Below, piece after piece: positions 23,901 through 37,150 of a DNA stretch of 64,000 nt. A model generated the notes under the pieces. The model did no database searches. It was not told the DNA's origin and was given only the letters and a program-made list of their open reading frames with translations. The DNA lies in assembly GCF_015832195.1 (NCBI RefSeq), contig NC_052046.1, positions 36,236,911-36,300,910 of the forward strand, in the 5' to 3' direction. The translations under genes and the position numbers were made by a program. Position 1 is the stretch's first letter. Each line of letters begins with the position of its first letter. The stretch comes from Motacilla alba alba. Its lineage: Eukaryota > Chordata > Aves > Passeriformes > Motacillidae.

Positions 23901-24960
23901 CATCAGAGGTTTTTAAAAACAAATATAGAACTTTGTTTAAAAAAGCATTATTAAAACTGATTTCACTTTTCAGAAAAAGAAATGTAGATTTTATGGACAA
24001 ATAGTATTTTTAGGCATTCCTGTATTCACTTCTTCATTTGTTTTCAACTGCTGCTTCTCCTTTGCACTTTGGAACAAACTGTGTCAGTACCCAATGCTCT
24101 TTCTTCCCTTTGTACAACAAAATTCTTATAATGTTTCCTCTGCTGCTTATCTGGGGTTATCTGTCTTCAAATGTCCCTCACTGGGATGAAAAACCTTGTG
24201 TCTGGTTCTGAATATAGATGATCATCTTACACCCATGCCTGTTAGTCCTTATCTGTTCTTTATATCATATATAGATATGCTTATCTTCTTTCCCAGAGAA
24301 CCCAAAACGCTTTGCCACAAGAAAGCATGAGGAGCAGAGAGATTAGGTGTTGTCCTGACTGCCACAGAATTGGTAAAAACCATTAAACTAGAGCTGTTAT
24401 CATTTGGCTGTCAATTTTGTACTGTGAGCACTGATTTAGACAGCAAGATTAAGTAGTATTAGATAAAGTAGTTTATGTGTTAAATTTTTTATTTTATGGG
24501 GAAAAAAAGTTGTTTTTTTTTTAGTATACCTCTACAGCTGCCAAAAGGTGTGGTTTTGACCTGTAGTGATCATACTTAAGTTGTTATTCCAAGTAAAATA
24601 ACAGGAGGTCTCTACAGTTTAGAGTGATTAACCCTACTAACCCCCAACATAACAATAATACATCAAAAAATAAAAAGAAATACATGATCACTCCAACACA
24701 AATTTACTTCTCAGTGTTATGATGATGTAACCATTTAAAGGCCTAGTTCTATTATTTCTAGATCTGTTTTAACACCTTGAGTAGCTACAGCTCACACTGT
24801 AACCACATTAAATAAATTCAGTTGTTAACTAACCAAACAAAGCAATAACACATCTGTAACTTTAAATAGGTTACTAGATATAGACATCATTAGACATACC
24901 ACTGTTCACAATAAAACAATTAATTTTTTGTTAGTTAATAGAGCATCACTAGTTGGCTTA
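20901..24960. other. Intergenic, nothing recognised
   Basis: Contains an A-rich tract at 23578-23622 and scattered short open frames (for example 22612-22830 and 22881-23198) with no recognisable domains. A TATAAAAG-like motif near 22285 is isolated. Confidence 0.5.
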
Positions 24961-24969
24961 GGTCATTGT

Positions 24970-25550
24970 TGAAGACTAGATTGCTAATTTTGTTAGTGAT
25001 TGTAATTATTGGTTTGTGTCTCCCCTAGCTACTTAGATTTTTACAAAGAGCCCGACAAAAATCCTTAACAATTGTGTTTGTAGCTCAAATACAAAAAGGG
25101 GAAATTATGGATAGGCTTAGCAGCTGGTCTACGGCCACACAACTGAGTTAGCACAAGAAGAAATGGATAAAATACAAGTTTATCCATAGCAAGGAACAAA
25201 CAAGGCCATTAGCATAAAAATGGATAGACACATAAAAGATATTTACAGTTAGAGGATACATGCCTTAGTGAGCAGTGTAGGTGCCTTAATAATAATTTGT
25301 TATAAACTCTTACCAATTAATTATTGACATTAATTGTTTTATACCAACAAAATACAATAAGCTATTGCTTTATCCAATGAATATAATAAACTGTTTTGAT
25401 GTAACTAATGACTTAAGATCACACTTTGTTAAGAGTATAAAACTTGAGAACAACTTGTAATAACGAAAAAGTCATTGTTGTCTCTACACAAGAGTGTGTG
25501 TATGTCGTGTGTCTGTCTCAACAATGACATTGCTGTTCCTTTTCTTCCTG
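24970..25550 (+). mobile_element. Possible degraded LTR
   Basis: Compositionally unlike its surroundings. A run of U3-like AT-rich sequence leads to a TATA-type motif (GTATAAAACTTGAG, about 25435) followed about 25 bases later by AATAACGAAAAAGTCATTG, which looks like a decayed poly(A)-signal region, then a GT-rich segment (25490-25530). This order (U3, TATA, R, poly(A), U5) suggests an LTR in + orientation. No TG...CA boundaries or target-site duplication could be fixed, so ends and identity are uncertain. Confidence 0.35.
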
Positions 25551-25784
25551 ATAACTATTTTTTATGTTTTAAAAGCTGGTTCTACCACACATACCTGTCT
25601 GTGATCAAGGCCTGGTTTTCATACCATGCTGATTTTACATTACATTGCTGAATAAGAAGGTTACACAAAGTGCTTGTTAATACAGGGGCATTTCCCATGC
25701 AATTTTACCCACCACTGTACTTGTGATTAGAGAGATACATTTTGAGAGTAGGTAGAAAATAGAAATATTCCATTGTAGGAATTA

Positions 25785-25805
25785 ATGCTTTTTTTTTTTT
25801 TTTTA
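25785..25805. repeat. Poly(T) tract
   Basis: About 19 consecutive T residues, possibly the tail of a minus-strand retroposed insertion, but no source sequence is recognisable to its left. Confidence 0.7.
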
Positions 25806-28800
25806 ATGGTGAAAATTATCAGTATGAATGTTATTCTGAAGGGTATTTTATCTATGTGTTCTCTGTAGCTGCATGCCTGACACTGGTTCTCAGCAAGAAG
25901 AGGAGGTCATAAGTCTCTTATAAATCTCTTAGCTACTCTTCTGAAAAAACTGAGAGTAGAGCACCCTGTCTGCTTCCTGTACACGTGGCGTCATTGCAGC
26001 AGGCAGTGTTACCTGCACAGCTCCCCTCAGTCTTGGTGTGAGCTTTGCAGGTTCTATTGCTTTAACATGCCACCAGCAGTGGCCTGTTTTCCACAACTCC
26101 AAAACAGTATTGGGAGGCAGAGAGGGAGAGCACTTCCTGTGGGATTTCAGTGGCGTTATCTGCTTCCTCTGATAGTCTCTATCTCCTAGCGTGTGATATG
26201 GGGAAACAGATGAGGGGACGAGAAATATCAGAAAATCTAGCATACAGTTGTGATCTAAATACTGTGGCTATGGCACGGCAAACATCTGAAATTCCTTTAG
26301 GCCTGAGGAGCAGTAAGGAAAATAAAAAGCAACCATGTTTAGTGAAATTATATTTTTTTATTTCTCCTGCTTTGTGAGAAACTGGACAACTGGAAAACAG
26401 TGAGAAACTGTGGCTGACAATCATATTTTTGGTCCACAGTCAAGTGACTTGCAGAAAATACAGAAATTCCTGAGGGGAAAGGACCATTATCACTTTGGAG
26501 AGAGGCCACTGATGAGAAACTCTGTCACAAGAATATGATTAAGGAGGGAAATGAGTTGCTCAAGAGATAAAGCAAAAGAAAGCAGATAGAATTTGGAAAG
26601 AGATGAATGCACAACTTCTGCTTTTTGTGTTGGTTTTTTCCCATGTCCTCCTTGTTGCCGTTCCTCATAGCCAGCCATGTTTAGCTGTCAGTTTGAGAGT
26701 CCAGCCAGACAGGTCATTCAGACAGGTCATTTGCAAATCGGCAACACAGGTGTGGCAATTGCAATGTCATGGTCACTCTGGATGTGCTCATGTGAGGAGC
26801 AGGAGAAATTGTATTTTTCCAGAAAAATATTTACCTACAGAGAAAAAATGCTGCAGAGGGAGGAGTGGGGACAGCTGAAGCAGCCTGAAGTTAAAGCTGT
26901 TAATTTTCCCTGTAAATATAATTGGGCTTTTTTTCCCCTTCCAGAAATAAAAAAAAAAATGCCCCTGACTTAAATTTGGCAAAGCTCAGGGGGAAGAAGG
27001 CCCTTGTGCACACCTTTCTAACCTGGTTGTTCAGCATCTATCAAAAGGCAGATTTTCTCTTTGTGACTGAGAGCAGGAGCTTCAATTTGGATCTCTCCTC
27101 ATGCAGAACACCCTGAATAATGTAATCTTAGACACTTTCATAGTAACTATAGAAAGCACATCCCCATCCACTCAGCCAATCATATTCTAATGCTAATAAT
27201 GCTAAGCTCCCTGTGATACCCTTAAGGAAATAAAAGCTTTCTGCTGTTTCTGCTCCTCTTCTTTTTAATTTTTTTTTTTCAAACAAGCAGGGTGTTTGCA
27301 CCATTTTTATACGGAAGCACAAAGGCAGTGCATGTGCTCCAGCAGTGTGCAGGTATAGCCAGAGCCATGATGCGAGCTTGAGCAGGAGCTGCACACCAGC
27401 TGTTGGGTTGAGTCTGGGCTGCACAGCATGGGAAGACCAGTTGCAGCCTCTGATGCTCATGGGACTGCTGTCTTGCTGTCTGGCCATGTAGAATTTCACA
27501 CACTGTAGCCTGCTCTCTGCTTTGACAACTCACATTTCTTTTAGTAAAAAAAGGGCTTTAAAAATTGGTAAGTTGAAATGAAGTGCCTCCTCTTTTCTTG
27601 TTTTTTTGGAAGATATATGTGAACCCAAAAACCAGCTTCTGCTTTGGCACTGCTGACCTGTTAGCAGCCTTGTTCCCTACACATAGGGTCTCTGTGAGAC
27701 TGTGACTTTGAGAAGTATGAAATTTGGATTGTTAAAATCTGGTACAGCTGGGTTTCACAGCCTTATACTATTTTCCACAGATGATAAGTAGTTGTTGGTA
27801 TTTATATATCTCAGGACTTGGACTGGCTTTGGAATTTTTTGACAAGAAAAATGATAATTTTGTAACAAAACCACTCCTTTTGCTATTGAGGAACAAAATT
27901 TTACAAAAGGGTTGCTGAAACATACATAAATAAGCATTTTTTCAGGTACAAACTATGAAAGTCCAGTGATTTAAAGTTACCCTTTTTTTTTTCCCCACAG
28001 TTTTCCCATGTAAGGGAAGAGTCGGAGAAATAGGAAGGTACTCCTTTATAATCTCGTAGTACTGCCTCTGAGCATTGACTTCACATACAAAGGCAGGCTC
28101 TCTGCCTGGTCTGCTCCACGGGGATTTTGATAGAGTTCTCTAGGGCATTTAGGTGCTAGCTGTTCTTCTGGGGGTAGGCAAACACCCATAAACATCTGGG
28201 TACCTACAAACTAGGTTCCCTGAGGACAGAGGTGTCTGGAGATGTTTTGGATGGACAGGAGAGTGAAGGGCAACAGCTCTTGTTTAATGTGAGTAACTTT
28301 TACAGAACTGAAAACAAAGTAATGAGTACAGCTACTGCGCCCCACAGAAAACAGAAGGCCTAGAACTCTGGCATTACAAGTGAAGAATGGCTTTTTACTT
28401 ATTCTCCAGCAGGAAAGGTTCAAAGAGTAGTCCAAAGTGTGTAATCCAACTCACACACATAAAAAGAGCAATGCCTTTCATCTCCAATAGGGTGGATAAT
28501 GCCTAAGCCACAGAATGTTTGCTTAGTGGTGATTTTAAAAAAAATATTTCTTGGTTATTAGCCCTCCAGTGTCCCTTTGATACATGCAGAGGGGTTGAAT
28601 GGTGGATATAATCACAGATCTGTGTCCTGCTCTAGCTCTGCATGCAATATTTATGCAGCTTCCATTGCCATGTGTTTGATTACACAGTATTACAGTATGT
28701 TTTCACTGCAGCATCTCTATATGATATGGAAGTAGACTTAATAAAGTTATTTTGCTAGAGGGAGACTTACAAGTCATCTTTAAAAGATGTGAGCTGGACA

Positions 28801-30300
28801 GGTACTGTTAAAGCACATGGTAGAAGCAGGAATTTGTGAGTACAGTGCCAGCAGAACAGTCACTATAGAGCTGTTTCACACATCTCCAGCTTTCACCTCC
28901 CTGCGGTGAGTGTTATGTCCTCTCTGTCTCTGTTTCTCCTCTGTGCAATATCGTTGGTAATGACTGTTCTTCCATTGAGGCCTTGGCAAGGGTAAGGCAT
29001 TCCCTTCTATGCAGGTTTTTTTCGCAGTGTAAATACCAGCCTGGGGACACTAACATCATCTTTATTTTTTTGGTGCTGGGGGTCTGGCAACACTAAGCAG
29101 CTGGTGAGCCCACTGGCTGCAGTGGACAAACTCTAAAAGGGGAAGCAGGCTTGAGGTAGGGTATGTGGTACAAAACTGTCAAAAACAGCCCTGCAGACCT
29201 TCTCGTTTAGGATGTGCAGCCTCATTGCATAGATACATGTTCTGTCATTTAGAAACACAGAGAAATCTGTGAATTAATTTTCTGCATCCAGAAAGGACAA
29301 AATTTTCAGGAAAAGCCCATTTGTAGCCACAAGCTATCTTGTGCAGACATTAATATTTCTGAAACAATTTTTCTAAGACAGACCCTTAACCAGGCCCCTT
29401 GGTCAAAAATAGTATTTTTTTCCCTTCAGAAGCACTGTCCCAGTGAAAGCTCAGGTCCAAAAAATGCATGCCTGCAGTCTCATAGTAAAGCCTTATATTT
29501 TCTTCATATAGTAAGAATGCCCGGAAAAGCTAGTGTAGGCCAGTAGAGCCAGATCACCCCCACCAGCTTTGCTACAAAGTAGCTCTACTCTTAAGAGGGT
29601 GAGTTCTTCCACATAACCCTCATACCTCATGCATGTTCTTCCTTCCCCCTGCATCTGCTCCCCCCGACCAGGCAAAATTTTGTGGTTTGGTCTAGCAGCA
29701 GCAGATCTTCAACAAACATGTTCAAATCAGTTTTGAAGCCATATTGAGTGGAATAGTGGAATTCCCATTCTTCCTTAGGGTGCCATTACTTTTATCCCAG
29801 CTCCATGAAATATTTCACAAACTTTAAATCCCTGTATTTGAGATGTCTATTATTTGAGTCTATTCTGCCTTCCGGTTTTTGTTTTGTTTTGTTTTTTATT
29901 GTTGTGATAAATCAGTTTTATTTTAGTTCAGGAAATATCACTGGGTGAGCAAATCAACACAATCCAAAGAATGGCATACTACTTAATCCTGTTTCAACTA
30001 AAGCCATCAGAAGAAGAGTAGGCTTTGTCTTCTTCAAACTGCTGCTAATCTTTCTACAGCATCAAGATTGAGAGCATATTCTACCTCCATCAGTTCATCC
30101 AGCATCACATAGAAACTGTTAACTCTTTTTAAGCAATCTGAGAACAAAATGCAGTATGGTTTTGGGATTTTTTGGGCCTTCTTGTTTAATTTCCTTAGAA
30201 CTCAACCCACATTCACTAGTGTCCGGAAACAGAAAAAATAATTTCTGGAAACCCCGCTCATGTGATTCCCTCTGCTGACTGTGGCATTGTTCTCCTGCTC
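25806..30300. other. Intergenic, no supported gene
   Basis: Short frames only. One at 26603-26878 begins with a signal-peptide-like hydrophobic segment and is Cys-rich (see findings), but nothing else supports it as a gene. A 13-bp tandem duplication (CAGACAGGTCATT twice) sits near 26707-26736. Confidence 0.5.
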
Positions 30301-31100
30301 TGTGGCTGAATGTCACACCCTCCTGTTGATGATGAGGAAGGTATGAATTCAGCGAGGCAGCCATGCAGATGGACCCAGAGCGCTGCCAGCAGCCAGGCAC
30401 AGCCCTGCTGCAGCCGTGTGCCGCGGGCCAGGCTCCCGCGCTGGGGGCCTGAGCTCTGCTGCACAAAGGGGCCTTTCTTTCTCTCAGGGACAGCAGCGCC
30501 CAGGGCCAGCACATCTTTGAAGTTCAACGGTCCTGGGCAAGGAAAGAAGGGTGAAAGCAGGGAGACGTGCTCCAGGGGACCTTGGCTGGCACCTCTCAGT
30601 GTCCTCCATGCCAGCAAGTGACCTGCCACTCTGTCCTCACCTGGGAGTGAGAACTCACAGCCCCACAGCACACAGGGAGCCAGCTGGTGCCCCATCAGGT
30701 GTTTTCTGTGTCGGAGCAGGGCCTGAAGCTGGCCCGATTGCAGCTGCAGAGCACCTCTGGGCCAGGAAGCCCACCTTTAAAACTAAATTCGCCCACATCT
30801 CGCTGCTTCTTGTATGGATAGTCTCCAGGGTGTGTTACGGTTGCCTGAGCCTGCTGCCATGTGTGAGCCAGGGTGATCCTCATCTCCTGACTCATCCCTG
30901 CCCGGACATTTCTATGGTTTGTCTTCTGCTCCAGTTCTTCCTGCAGCACCTTTCCCCTGTGATCTCTAGGAACAAACTGAGGTGTGTTGAGTGCTCCCAT
31001 CAGCTGTTCTGCAGATGCAGGGGGAGGTGTTCAGGGTGTGGCAGCAGAATGGGAGCTCAGTGCTGTTGGCTCAGGGTGTTTGGGTTAGGGAAACCAAGGT
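30301..31100. other. GC-rich block with overlapping open frames
   Basis: Markedly more GC-rich than its neighbours, with open frames of 183 codons on + (30551-31102) and 145 and 131 codons on minus (30258-30695, 30119-30514). The long frames are largely explained by fewer AT-rich stop codons. No domain is recognised. It could be an old exon or CpG-containing regulatory element, but I cannot support either. Confidence 0.35.
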
Positions 31101-31102
31101 AA

Positions 31103-34100
31103 TACCTGTAGAGAAAAAAATACAGTCCAAAGCTTTGTCAGCATTAATTGTTTCCTACATTTGATGAAGGACTAGAAAGATGCAGAGTCATGGACTTTTT
31201 ATTTATATTTTGCATTGGTTTGGAAAAAGATGCTGAAAAGAAAAACAGAAAACTGTAAACTTTTGAAACATGGTGTATTTTAAAATGTCTAAACATTTCT
31301 GAGTAGCAATTCATTGAGTGCCTTAGAAAGGTTAATATTATAATCTGGAAATGCCTTGGAGAGATTGAGCAAATTCCATCCTATAACACTGTATTGTGCT
31401 TAGTTGATGACCATGATCTCTCCTCATTTATAGGAGAACGTATAGACAGAGAAGCAGAAATACCCCACTGCAGTGGAAGACTTCCTTTGTCCTGAAGGGT
31501 GAATAGAATGAACAGAGCAGGCTCCAGCTGTATCAAGGTTCTTGACTCTGACAGAAATGGAAATATTAAATGCAAAAGAACAACAAACCAATTATGTGTT
31601 TTACAAGGACAGAAATTGGTTAGATTCCTTAAATCCTATTATTTCCAATCAACAGAAAGAAGTATGCTTCTTTTGTCTCTGGTAGATGAGGTTGGATCAG
31701 ATCCCTTTGAGGCTGTTCCTGATTCTTGCTCCCCAGTTCTGATCTGCACAGGTCTCAAACAGCGCAGAGAGGGGTATATGCAAATAGTTCTGATCCTCTG
31801 TATTGCCCTGGGTGCTGGGTGTCATGGAGGGTGGGAAGGATCATGGGTTGGAGACCACCATGCAGGAGGTATCAGCCAGCCCATTTCTGCAAGGATTTAT
31901 AATGTTTCTGCTGCTGCAGCTGGCTGGACCCCTGGAGATCCAACATGACAGAAGTTCATTAGATATGCAGGTCATGTTTTCAACTCAAAAGAAGAAATAC
32001 TATTAAAAAAATCAAACCAAACCAAACAAACCAATCAACCAAACAAACAAAAAACCCACCAAAAACCCCAACCAAACAACCAACCAAACAACCAACCAAA
32101 CAAAAAAACCCCAACATTTCTGCTTTCTTCAGTTACAGTTAAGTCAGGCAAAATAAATTCCTGGATGAATTCCTCTGCCATCTCAATTCCTGAAAACATT
32201 TTTCTATAGAGAGGAAGTAAGCAATGCTTTACAGTTAATTCCTGTGGTAGACATCATGTGCCCTATAGCCACAGAAAGGAAATTTGAAAAGCCTTAGGAA
32301 GAAGGTGGCACTTAAAAAGAATTTCAGATAAAAAGAAGCAAAAAGGTCATAGAAGAACCTCTAGTAAGCAATAAGCCACAGAAATGCACCAAGAGTGTGA
32401 ATTCCAAATTTAACCGCTACTGAAAATTTTGTAATAGTTACCTATTACAAAATTAGGTGTAAAATAGTGTCAGAAGCAATTTCCAGTTTCCTGCTGGAGT
32501 ACAGATCAAATCTCTGCAGTCACTTCCACAACCATCTGAAGGAACCAGTAGTTCTTATCATAGTTGTAGTACCAGTAGCTTCCACAACAGTTTTGAAAAA
32601 TGGATTAAACTTTTAGTCTTAAAAAATACTTCCTCAGAAGTCATTGCTAGAGTTATCTTAAAGCAAAGTTGCCCTTGACATTAAAATTATTTCCAAAGAA
32701 AGATCATAATTTGCCAGAGAGGTCTGTGAAGCTCACACACAACTGTTGAACACTAAAATAAAGCGATTCTTTACTAACTTCAAAGGTCTAGTATAATAAA
32801 AATAACAAATTTTATCCCTAAAAAAGATTTTAGAAAGCTGCAGTGAGAATTGGGATGTCCTGTTAACAGACTGAGTCCTAGGGTAAATTGCATTTTAGGT
32901 CCTTACTGAATCTCAGCTGCTACTTCTGGATTTTGCTGTTTATTCAGGACTGGAGTATTTTGACCAGTTACGAAATCAAAAGGGTTAATATCTGTCTATG
33001 GTAATTATCCATCTCTTAGAAATCTGGTAGTAGAAAGACCAAAGAGAGGCATTCATAAAGCAAAATCATAATTTGAAAAGTATTGAAAGAGATAGGAATT
33101 TTAACATGTTTATCTGATAAAGCTACTTCACAGTCCAGGTTACCTTCCTCTACAATACTGTGGATAAACTGTGTAATTCTGTCAATAAAATTTATATGTC
33201 TGCTTAAAGAAAGAGAAATAAGGTTTATTGCACAAATTTTTCCGAGTAATACCCAAAAAAAAACCAACTTCTATTTAACAAGGTGCCGTAACAGCTGTCT
33301 GTACTAGTGAAAGAAACATCTATAAGAGCTTTCATCCTCTGGAAATCATCTTTTACATTTCCTTATACAACATGAGACAATTTGTAGTGTCCAAACATGT
33401 GTTAAATGTGATTTCACTAGGGTCCCACATTCCTGTGAAGACTTAAAAAACTTTGAACATAAAAACCCCCTGAAAATGTTTGTCATGAGCAGGAATAAAT
33501 ATTCCAGCTGTATTTCAACCTCATGATGAACTAATTCAAGCAGAAAGGTAAAAAGTCTACAGGTGGAATATCAGTTATCAGCTGGTCTAGTTCTATGGTT
33601 ACTACTCTTTCCAGATGAATTTATAAGCAATATTTAACAAAGATTTTAAACCCAAATAATTCTAAGTATACTCCAGGCAAATGGTAATATTGAATTACTG
33701 TTTCTTTTAGGATTGTCATTTACCTACATTTTTTGTTAAACCTATTGTTGCTTAGAGTGGAAAGGCTTAACCATAAGAAATAAATGCAGCCCAAATGCAA
33801 ATTTTATTAGTTTCTGGAGGGATAATAGAAAACATTATTTTGTATTGTCTCTCACCAAAACTATATATGAATTATTAAAATGTTATATTGCAAAGTAGCA
33901 AAAATTGTATGTCATTCTGTTAATAGAAATATACAAAACTCATTTGAAAAAAGTCTTTAATTAAGTAATTTAATTTCTTACAACAGTTCTGTCAGGATAA
34001 AAAATCCTCTCTTATACATTTGCTAGTGTTTACTATAATTCTATTAATTTTGATTATTAATTACAGAGATATATGAAACTTGCACCAAATCCTATTTCCA

Positions 34101-35954
34101 TTAAATAGGATGGAAAGCCTCTTAAAGCCTCAAATTAAATAAAATATTTACCAAATGAAGACATATGACAACTAACCCTGGAAATAAGCATTTCCAACAA
34201 ACAAACCCTATTTTATTTTTTCAGGTGTTTAATAGCTGGAGTTAAAATTTTTCTGTGATTCTAAATTAATATTCATCAGATCATGGATATTTTTTTCCTT
34301 ATTGTAAGAATGTCAAAGTGGATTTGTTTCTTTCAGTCCCTAGGTTGTTCATATATTTCCTTTTAACAGAAAATGCAGAAATTACATGTAAGTGAAGAGG
34401 ATGCAGTGAAAAACCCTGTGCAGGGCTGAAATGCTTGCTGGTGGTGCAGCTCAAATTGAAAAAAAACCAACATGGAGATATTAACAAAATAGCAAAACTC
34501 GTAACTTCAAAGACACAGATAATATCCCAAGAAAAAGTTTCTGTATTTCATATCCAGATATTTGCTAAATAACTTAATAATAACCAGAACAGCAACAACA
34601 ACAAAAAATAGTTACTTGACTTACACTCTCTGCTGTGGTTAATTCTAGAAAATTCGGGGAATATTTGCTCCCTGTTGGTCTAGGGAGCAGCCCCAGTCAA
34701 AACCAAACAGATTCCCAGTCAGCTCTGGCTCATGTACCATAGCTTGAGCTCAGGTTAAAGCTGGGCACAACAGTGCTTACAAATATACAATCTGCTGGTC
34801 ATGCAGGAGGCAGTGGCCCCTGCTCCAGAAGTAGCCTGCCTTTGTTAGCAGGTTTCCAAACAGCAGCCAGCACAGAATGGTCTGTGGGTCAGCAGTTTGC
34901 TCCCTCGAGGGACATCCTTACAATTCATCACACTGTATTTTGGACAGCTTTTCCTGTCTCCAAACAGTCAAATGATTCAACCACATGTCTTGTGAGGATA
35001 AGGAGAGAAATATGCTCAGGAAAAACAAAAGCCTCTTATGTTCAGGTCAGCCTGCAGTGTGTGGCTGCTAACCAGAAAGTAACTCCTTATACTGTGCTGT
35101 TAAGAGTCCCATTAAAAAAATCATCTTATACCAGAGTCCTAGTGATAAAGCTCATGTTGTCTCATGTAGAGAATCAAAACTCCCAATAAAAATCAAAGAG
35201 CCTATTCCAATTCTCAGAGTTGCTCTCTCTATGTTAGATTTAGAAACTAAAATCTACATCCTCTCTTACAAGAATCAAGATTAATGGGGAGATCCTAATA
35301 GGAAAACCTTTAGGTACCCACTGAGTAATCAGAGTAAAACAAAATGCTTCTCCTTTGCAGAAACAATGGAAGTTTAAAGCAAAAATATTCACTGATTCTG
35401 CTATAGCACTCCACATGATGGTTTTTTAGTGTTGTTTGTATAAAAAGGCTAACAAATTACCATCTGATAGCTGTCAGCAGACCAAGCATTAGTATGAAGG
35501 TGTGAAGTATCTAATTCACCTTCTGGGGCACCTCTGAAGGTTTTAGCTCTGTAAATAGCTGGAAAATGTCCAAGATTTCTGATTTCATTGAACTGGCTGA
35601 TGGGGGAGACCTAGCAGATGTGCTCTTTAATCTTCCTTTTTTTAGCATAACATTGTGTAATATTGTCTAACTCAGCTGATTCTCAGCTGATTTTTTCCAA
35701 GTTTCTGGAATGGGGAAAGACATCAAAATTTGGAGTTTTCTTGTTCTGTTTTGTTCTGATTTTGTTTTGTTTTATCTCCTCAATTTACTGTTCTTTGTGT
35801 GCATCTGGCAAAACATTGGAAGGACAAGGTCTTTGAAAAAAAAAATAATGTCTACTCCAGTCTAAATATAAAACTTATATATCCTTTGTATCTATGTAAT
35901 TATTCTCTCCAGAGACTTGCAAGGAAACAAAACAAAATAAAACAGAAGTAGCAA
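31103..35954. other. Intergenic, AT-rich
   Basis: Apart from the A/C simple repeat at 32004-32114 nothing is recognised. The 33,000-34,600 part is especially AT-rich. Confidence 0.55.
32004..32114. repeat. (CAAA)n / (CCAA)n low-complexity tract
   Basis: Imperfect units of CAAA, CCAAA and CAACC over about 110 bases, similar in composition to the 8386-8552 tract. Confidence 0.85.
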
Positions 35955-36110
35955 GGAGGGAAAGAGACCTTGAGAGGTCTGTAAGACCAACTTCCTGCTC
36001 CAAGCAAGGTCAGAAATGAGATCAGACGTTGTTACTCATGGCTCTATCCAGCCAAGTTTTGGAAATCTCCAAGGACGGAGGTGGTTTCCCCTCCCTGGGT
36101 TGTATGCGTT
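35955..36110 (-). mobile_element. CR1 LINE 3' UTR fragment (antisense)
   Basis: Antisense similarity to the CR1 3' UTR: CCAACTTCCTGCTCCAAGCA, then GCCAAGTTTTGGAAATCTCC and AAGGACGGAGGTGG. These correspond to the conserved block I know as 'caaccccctgctcaaagcagg ... ggttttgaatgtctccaaggatggag'. Strongly diverged and truncated at both ends. Confidence 0.7.
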
Positions 36111-36949
36111 GGGGAAAAAATCTTATGCCTACCTCCAGCCTCACCGGCCTGGCTCAGCTTGCTCCATGCCAGGGCACAGAACTGCCCCTGGCTCCAGTGC
36201 ATCACTGCTGGGCTCTGCCTGCCTGGGGCAGGGCTGCCCCATGCAAGCTGGCCCCTTTCTCACCCTGTCCCAGCCTCTCCACAGGGCAGCCATGCCCCTG
36301 AGCACATTGACTGGTCTGTTCCTATTTGGGGTCATCTGCCGGTGACCAGTATTTGCAGTGAGTGATTTTTATTTTTTTAAAGTATTTATTGTGACACAAT
36401 TAAGACTAAGGAATTTCTTCAGAAATGTGAAATGAAAGGGAAAAAAAAAAAGAAATTTTTAAAAAAGACATAGAAAGAAGATGAAGCAAATCACTCCCTT
36501 AAATATGTAATTCAGAACCAACTGCCTATTGACAACTGTGGTGGTAGACATCTGAAACTTTGTGTGCTTTGGACAGAATCTAGGCAAATAATCTTGCCAA
36601 AAAAACCTGAACCCAGAGACCACGCCTCTGCTTTATTTGCATGCCTCTGCATGCAAAAAACCTAAAGGCAGCTGGGTCATGATGAATTTGTACATGCTGC
36701 AGAAATGGCCACAAGAACTTTGTGAAATTCTGGACATTTTCTTCCTCCTCCTAGACATGAAAATCTGTGGCAAGATGGTGTTTCTAGTTTAAATCCGTCA
36801 GTCTTAACAAGCCTTTCTCCCAGTCTGAGAAATGTCTTGAGAGGAAGTATAAAAGCCACCCAGAACTTCAGGAGGGCAAAAAAGCAGAAACACAGACAGG
36901 TATGGGCAGAAAGGGATCACTAGAAACCTCACATCCGGCCGGGTTACCT

Positions 36950-37150
36950 TCAGCACCAGGTCAGATTGATGAGGGCTTTATTTTGCCTGGTTTTGAAAGC
37001 TCCCAAGGAGGAAAAGTCCACTTTCTTTCTTGGCACTGTGCTCCACTACTTCACCATCCTCAAGGCAAATTATTTTGCCTTTGTGTCTAGCCAGAACCTG
37101 CTTTACTGAAACTTTTTACAGTTACCTCTGCTGAAAAGACTATAGTTCTG
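36950..37150 (-). mobile_element. CR1 LINE 3' UTR fragment (antisense)
   Basis: The segment CTGGTTTTGAAAGCTCCCAA, followed by GGAGGAAAAGTCCACTTTC and a CTACTTCACCATCCTC block, matches the same CR1 3' UTR part as the neighbouring fragment at 35955-36110. Both are antisense and about 0.9 kb apart, so they are two old insertions or pieces separated by a later insertion. Confidence 0.6.
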
